From Halichoerus grypus (lineage: Eukaryota; Chordata; Mammalia; Carnivora; Phocidae), in assembly GCF_964656455.1 (NCBI RefSeq), contig NC_135725.1:53761688-53825687 (forward strand): a stretch of DNA of 64,000 bases, read 5' to 3'. The position numbers were made by a program, and so were the translations under genes. Positions 58,350 to 64,000 of the stretch are shown here, piece after piece. The number at the start of each line of letters is the position of its first letter. The stretch's first letter is position 1. The notes under the pieces were generated by a model that worked only from the letters and a program-made list of their open reading frames with translations, was not told the DNA's origin and did not search any database.

Positions 58350-61300
58350 ACCTAGCTAAGTTTTAAAAGGGAAATTTTTGGAAATGTATTAGAGACATAA
58401 CCCAGCTCCTGGAATTGTCTGGAGGCTTGAGAGCCAGCTAAGCACCAAATCAGTGCCAAGGCAGCTCTGAAAATCAGTAAGGAAAAACCAAGGAGTAATA
58501 TCAGAGCAGGTGCGGTACACTCAACTCATTCATTCCACCACCACTACACTGAGTGATTGCTCTGTTCTTTGTGTCACCGGCTGAAGAGTCAAAGTCATGC
58601 AACGGTGCAGCTGACTGGATGAGTTTATTTCATGTGCTCCTTCATGTAGTGGCAAGTGACACTATGACTGATTGGTTTCTAATAAGAATTACCCCCTCAC
58701 CAAAATGCTAATAAAATGAAAATTTAAAATTGGGCAAGCAAAAAAATGGATAAATTCTATTACACTGAAGATTATTGGTTTTTGTCTGCATGCATACAAC
58801 TTTTTATTTTTCCTTTTTTTTTTTTTTACAGTGGTTATCATGATTTGGATACAGATATTTCATTATATGCATTACTTTTGTTGTGTTTAGAACAAAAATA
58901 GACAATAGACGTCTGATAATTGAGATTTTCCTTTGTCAGAATGCTTCATTTACTTTTATTTTTTCTTAATTTCAAAAGTATTTCTAGATAATTCACATGG
59001 AATTAAGTCCTGGCAGCTGAGTAAATAATAAATAGTAGAGTAAAATAAATCACCCTAAGAATCCCCCACATGTAATTATAACTTCATATTGTGCAAATGT
59101 CATCAGTCATGCATTTTTATTGTTCTAGGCACACATTGTGGTGATCCAGGTGTAGAGATGGAAGTCCATCTGGCCAATTTTCTTTGCTGTTACTAGAGAT
59201 GGTTTGTTTTCTCTTCCATCTAAATTTGAGCAAGAAATATCTTGAGCCAGATCCAAGAGGCTATGATGGCTCTATAATTTTTCAAATAAAGACAGAAGAA
59301 AATATTGTGTTATTTTCTTTGGTGGTCATTTTCTAACACACTGTTTTCATCAATAACATAATTCCATGGGACAATAAGATAACAAAATTCAAACTATCCT
59401 GATTTTTAGCCTATTTATCAAAACTCCTGTAAATGCCATATTCATAATAATTGTCTGTGCAGTAGAAATGTCAGATTTTACCTTAAGCCAATCAATTACT
59501 GAATAAAGCTATATTTCCATGGCACAGGAATAATTTACCCTCCCAAAATTTAAATAATTTAAATATTTCAAAAAAACTTTCCAGTCCAATTAGTGGTGAA
59601 TTAATTTAATACTGAGAAAGAGTAATCATATGAAAGAATCACAATGATGCCCATGAACACTGAGGTTATGGTTTATTTGTTTTCCATTTCATATGGAATG
59701 GTAATCTTCTTGGTGTTAAATCATAAAGAAGAATATATTTTAAAGATTGCATATTGCGGAAAAATCTCTCTATAAATAAACACACATGTACAAAGGCAGA
59801 GAGGTGTATATATGTTATATATATATACTTATATATGTGTGTGCATACAGACACATTGGTACCAAAAAAATACTATACTGCTGTCTCTAAAATATGGTCA
59901 CTAATTTTTTATTCTTATCATTGGTAGAGTTTAAAAACATAAACATAAAAGCAGCACCACCGTAACATTGGGACACAAACCCAGACCACAGCCAAGACTT
60001 GGGATGGCCTTATTAATTATCATCAACATGAACATTTAGTATTTTTGCAAGAACATACCAAGCCAAAAAGATATTGCACAGCTTTTTGAATGTCTACTGC
60101 TTTAAAAGACTTAGGAGGAGAGCTAGGGAAAATATTTGTTTATTATCATTTTCATAAATTAGTAAAAACATTCTTATCCATTAATATATGATTCAATTTT
60201 TTTGGTAAGGTAGCAGTAAGACAGTAGATCTTATAATGAACTGTGAAACTGAAGTAATTTTAAACCAAGATAAAGGTGGCAGAAAACTTGGGACTATCCA
60301 GAAATAAAATAACTCTTCAAATACTGTCCTCCATAAATGGAGAAATACGCACACACACACACACACACACCCCACAAACACCCTAAAGCACTGTATCGTT
60401 ATTTCAAGAGTATAAGGTTAGAAATATGAGGTCCATTCAAAAGATATCAGCCATTTCAAATTTTCATCTACATGCAGACAGTGATTAAATATTCTTTTGA
60501 AGGATCAGAATAATTTTCAGAACCTCTAACAGCTGAACATTTGCTGTTCTTATGATCTCAACCTAGAAAATGTCACAGAATAAATTAATAATGAATATTA
60601 TAAACCATGTATATATTTTTAATACATATGGGTATATTTTTCACTATATTTCTCAAATTGAATGTTTTCTTCAAATTGCATATGCAATATGGAGTATTTC
60701 TTTTAAAAAGAAATTATTTTATTAAAAAAATAAAATGAGTGATACATCCTATGCTTTTCTTTATCCCCAAGCTTAATTAGGACATAAATTTAACAAAAGT
60801 AGAAATACAGTTCCTTATTTTGATTCACCTTCACCAAGACTTCTAAATAATCTACATGCAAGATGCATCACAAAAAGCAATGAGCTTTGATAATTTCAGA
60901 CCCATTTATATTCACAGACACCAGAATCAACGTCTATACTTCTTTTTCAAAAAAATCCAACCTTTTGAGAGGCAATGCACAGCCTGATAGAAATCTGTAA
61001 TTATCCTCCAAATATATCCAATTTATCATAAACACATGTTAGATATTCTGTAACTATTTTGATATATTTGGTATTTAAAATCTTAAAACTTCTAGACCAT
61101 ATTTATTTCTATGGGGACAATCCATAAAATTCTTTCAGATATATTGCTTCTTACTTGTTTGTATAATCGAACATTTAGTTCCTTTTATTTAAACCACCAC
61201 AAATTAAAACCATCTGCAAACTAAATGCACATAGAGCAGATTCCAGAAAACAAAATAAGTTATTTAATAAAGCTAATTATTTCTAATTAGAAATAATTCC

Positions 61301-61734
61301 TTAGTGATCCATTGGCCAATCTCCAAAAACCATTTCCAAATATTCTATATAGTGATTTCAGAATTATATTAAAAAATACACTTCTTTAACTTGATGGTAT
61401 TTCTGGGTAGTAGCCAATTTTAAAACTATGATTTTTTTAAATTGCATTTATTTTACAAATCTATGGTGATCTAAAACAATGTTTAATGATAATGCTGACG
61501 ATGGTCATGGTGAAAATTCTTTACACATTCTACTGCATATTTCTTCTTTTAAACTTCATATTATTTTAATTCTAAATTTGCTTGGGTAGGATTTTAATTA
61601 CTCGTACTCATCTCCCTAAAATTTTATACACATTTAGTTGATCCTTCCCGTAGCACATGAGCCATTTCACTGAGAAGGCAGTCAACAGGTTTTAAGGATC
61701 TACTTTTGCCAAAGAACTTCTCATATGTATTGGT
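58350..61734. other. No recognisable gene; simple repeats only
   Basis: AT-rich unique sequence with a T run near 58816, an A/T-rich run near 59815 and a (CA)n run. The small frames at 59666-59854 and 60193-60381 (both minus) are not recognisable. A perfect palindrome lies at 61275-61298. Confidence 0.55.
60349..60371. repeat. (CA)n microsatellite
   Basis: About 11 CA units without interruption. Confidence 0.95.
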
Positions 61735-61880
61735 GTTCAATTTCACCCTTCCACAGAAGCAGATGAGAAGAGAGGCTGAGAGGCTAAGTAACTCTTCCAG
61801 TTCCACAGAGTTAATAAATGACAGAGATGGGATTAAACTTTTGGTCCCTATAATTTTGGTGGTCCCACTATATCTGGCCA
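61735..61880 (-). repeat. MIR fragment
   Basis: 'gagaggctgagaggctaagt', 'aactcttccagttccacaga' and 'gacagagatgggattaaac' give a reverse MIR. Frames on both strands here are part of it. Confidence 0.8.
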
Positions 61881-64000
61881 TTTTATAGTGCCACCTCCTA
61901 CAATTCCAAACATTGTATTTCTGCTATATTTTTTGTTTTAGCAATCATTTTACATAAAACATTTTCATTCCCTTTTAATTTGTACTGTTCCCTACACTTC
62001 AATACTAAGACAAAGTAATGAAACAAAGAGCATGAAAGCATATATAATCATAGAAAACATAAATGCATATGCACTCCTTCTATTGGTTTATTCCCATTGG
62101 TTAAAACCTATTGGTTTTTTTTTAAATAGCAATTGTTATGTTCAGGGAAAGGGATACAATTTTCTCTACAAATGTGGACTGTCACTACAGGATTTTGCTC
62201 TACAAGAATAATGAAAGAAAATACCCATGTGCCAAAAAATAAATAGATAAATAAAACTGTAGGGCCAGTTGTTTTTCAAATGGTTAAAGCTTTACGATAT
62301 TGTATCTGAATAGGGGAGAGTGTTTTATCTATGCAGTTATTTCTACCTCTTCTACTAAAAAGTTGAGCGTCTTTATTGATTGTCACAAAAGAGGGTCCTT
62401 GAGGTGATAAATGTTAATTCCTAAATATCTCTAGATAAAATTCTCAGAGACTTAATGGTGACATAAAAGCTTCCTAATCCATTAAATAGAGTTAAACTTC
62501 AGCAGTACAAGCACAATAAGAGTAAGAATAACAGTGACATTTTCTCTATTTTGGTTTAATAGCTCATTTTATTTTTAATTCCTCATGCCAAAAGTGGTTA
62601 AAAGGAAAGACATAGAGAAAAAGATACACACACACACACAGAAATGTAGATCAGCTGGTCAATTTTGGATTTACCCAAACTTATTTTGGTGAAAACGGAC
62701 ATAGCATCATAACCAATGTCATCTTTCAAACACTCCCAGCAGACAATTTTTTTTATAGGTGGTTATCACTATTTAACAACGTCCATCAATAGTGAACCTC
62801 CAGCAGAGACGGGAATATGTGAGACAAAAGACAAGTAATTTTAGGAAAAATGATGGTAGGAGGTTAAATTAGCAGAATATACTATACAGTATAATCCACA
62901 TTAAATTGTACACGAGCAGCTTTTACCTATCCAATTCCAATCAGAAGTGTCCAACTGTCTTTTCTGCAAACATTATCATCTGTTGCTTCTCTCAAGTAGC
63001 AATGGGAAATTTGGGGGCCATTCGCTGCCATTCTCAAGATTCCAACGCATGCTGATCCTATGAAATACTCAAGAATTTTTCCAGCTTTGTCACTCCACTT
63101 GTTAACCTCCAGAGCCCTCTGGTGATGGAGCAGAATGGGCCCCTTGGTAACCAACTCCACTGTAGGTTCAAAAAGCAGCAGATCTGCAGAAGCCCTGGCC
63201 ACCAGGGCTCCTTCTTCTTTTGATTGAAGTCACTATCATTTTTCCTTTATTTTCCTTTATCTCAACAGAGTTACTTTCTCTCCTTTATTTTCTTCCAACA
63301 ACCTCTCTGCTCATTTAATCTTCCTTATAGCACATACTTATTATATTAGTCTCCTTACCCAGGAAAATTCTTATAAAATTAAAATATTCACTTGTGAATG
63401 CACACTTCATAAAACTATTTGACTAAAAACCTTAATTTTTTGTAGGTTAAACTTCTTATTGCATTTTTAACACAATTAACTAATCATAATTAGATCAAAT
63501 ATTTTATGGGTATTTTAAAATCTTCATTTTTAAGTAGGTTAGATATCTTACAAATTGAATATTATTCATGCTATTAATTAATTATAATTTGTGATTAGTT
63601 AAATGTTAATTAACGGGCAGAACTGATATTCAATCCCCACATGTATTGTTGAGTGTAAGCCTGTTTCATGGACCCAGGTTGTATGTGGAGAACTGTGCAA
63701 AGGTCTGGGATAAATTGGTACCACCTATCATCAATTACCAGCTAGCTAAGTCGAAGTCCAAGCTCAGATTCCTTTAACTTGACAGCACTGTCCTCACAGG
63801 AAGTGGGACAGAAAAATCCTTCAGAATACAATCACTTAGAATTTGAAATCCAGGGAATACCTATTTATTTTTCCCACTTTTTAAAGTTTAATTTTATGTC
63901 AGAGTTGGTAAACAGGCACAAAGGACTATGTCTATCTTACAGTTCTACCATCGTCCAACAAAATGCACAACCTGGTAAGATATACAGGTTTATAACAATG
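61881..64000. other. No recognisable gene or repeat
   Basis: Unique sequence with an (AC)n run at 62626-62640. The only frame that looks unlike its surroundings is 62927-63202 on the minus strand (91 codons, locally higher G/C), which I do not recognise; an inverted TAAT-rich repeat lies at 63476-63602. Confidence 0.5.

Noticed and set aside
1..64000. A new multi-gene biological system
   Set aside because: No host coding sequence is supported anywhere; the noteworthy structures are transposon insertion events and candidate non-coding elements.

Overview
This window is mammalian nuclear DNA, AT-rich, from a carnivore. The diagnostic evidence is repeated copies of a tRNA-Lys-type Can-SINE whose head reads like 'cctgggtggctcagtcagtt'. 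They have CT-rich middles and (AAATA)n-AAATCTT tails, and most are flanked by clear target-site duplications (TSDs). The SINE sequence, and L1 3' UTRs that end in 'gattaacataacaataaaaa', look like arctoid caniforms (bear, mustelid or seal group) rather than cat or dog; that species-level reading is from memory of the families.

I find no host protein-coding gene, rRNA, tRNA gene, CpG island or CRISPR. The open reading frames are either L1 remnants, microsatellite artefacts or short chance ORFs. The window is best read as a gene desert or the inside of a very large intron.

Layout: 0.1-5.1 kb carries MIR, L2, hAT and L1 fossils and one SINE. 5.27-8.48 kb is a 5'-truncated, decayed L1 with a nested SINE. 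10.2-14.9 kb is rich in MIR copies. 16.2-17.1 kb has L2 tails and a large (TA)n-type microsatellite. 17.3-21.06 kb contains an L1 3' UTR scrap and a relatively young inverted L1. 22.7-23.3 kb has two SINEs. 25.05-25.74 kb is an L1 insertion with two successive 3' UTR/poly-A ends inside one TSD. 28-31.7 kb has MIR, an odd SINE with extra GC-rich sequence, an MLT1-like LTR and a small GC-rich LTR-like island. 31.7-34.9 kb is the longest recognisably repeat-free block. 35-49.7 kb alternates SINEs, MIR, MER5A and an 0.9 kb L2. 49.7-58.4 kb has two MLT1-type LTRs, old and young L1 pieces and a tandem SINE pair. 58.4-64 kb is mostly unique AT-rich sequence.

The most interesting structure is the L1 at 17616-21061. 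Its 5' half is inverted relative to its 3' half, the two halves abut in L1 coordinates with only about 30 bases missing, a 12-base TSD flanks the whole, and it has no 3' end or poly-A. This fits twin priming combined with internal priming of reverse transcription. I did not find a new multi-gene system here. All family names rest on pattern recognition by eye, and element boundaries without a TSD are approximate.
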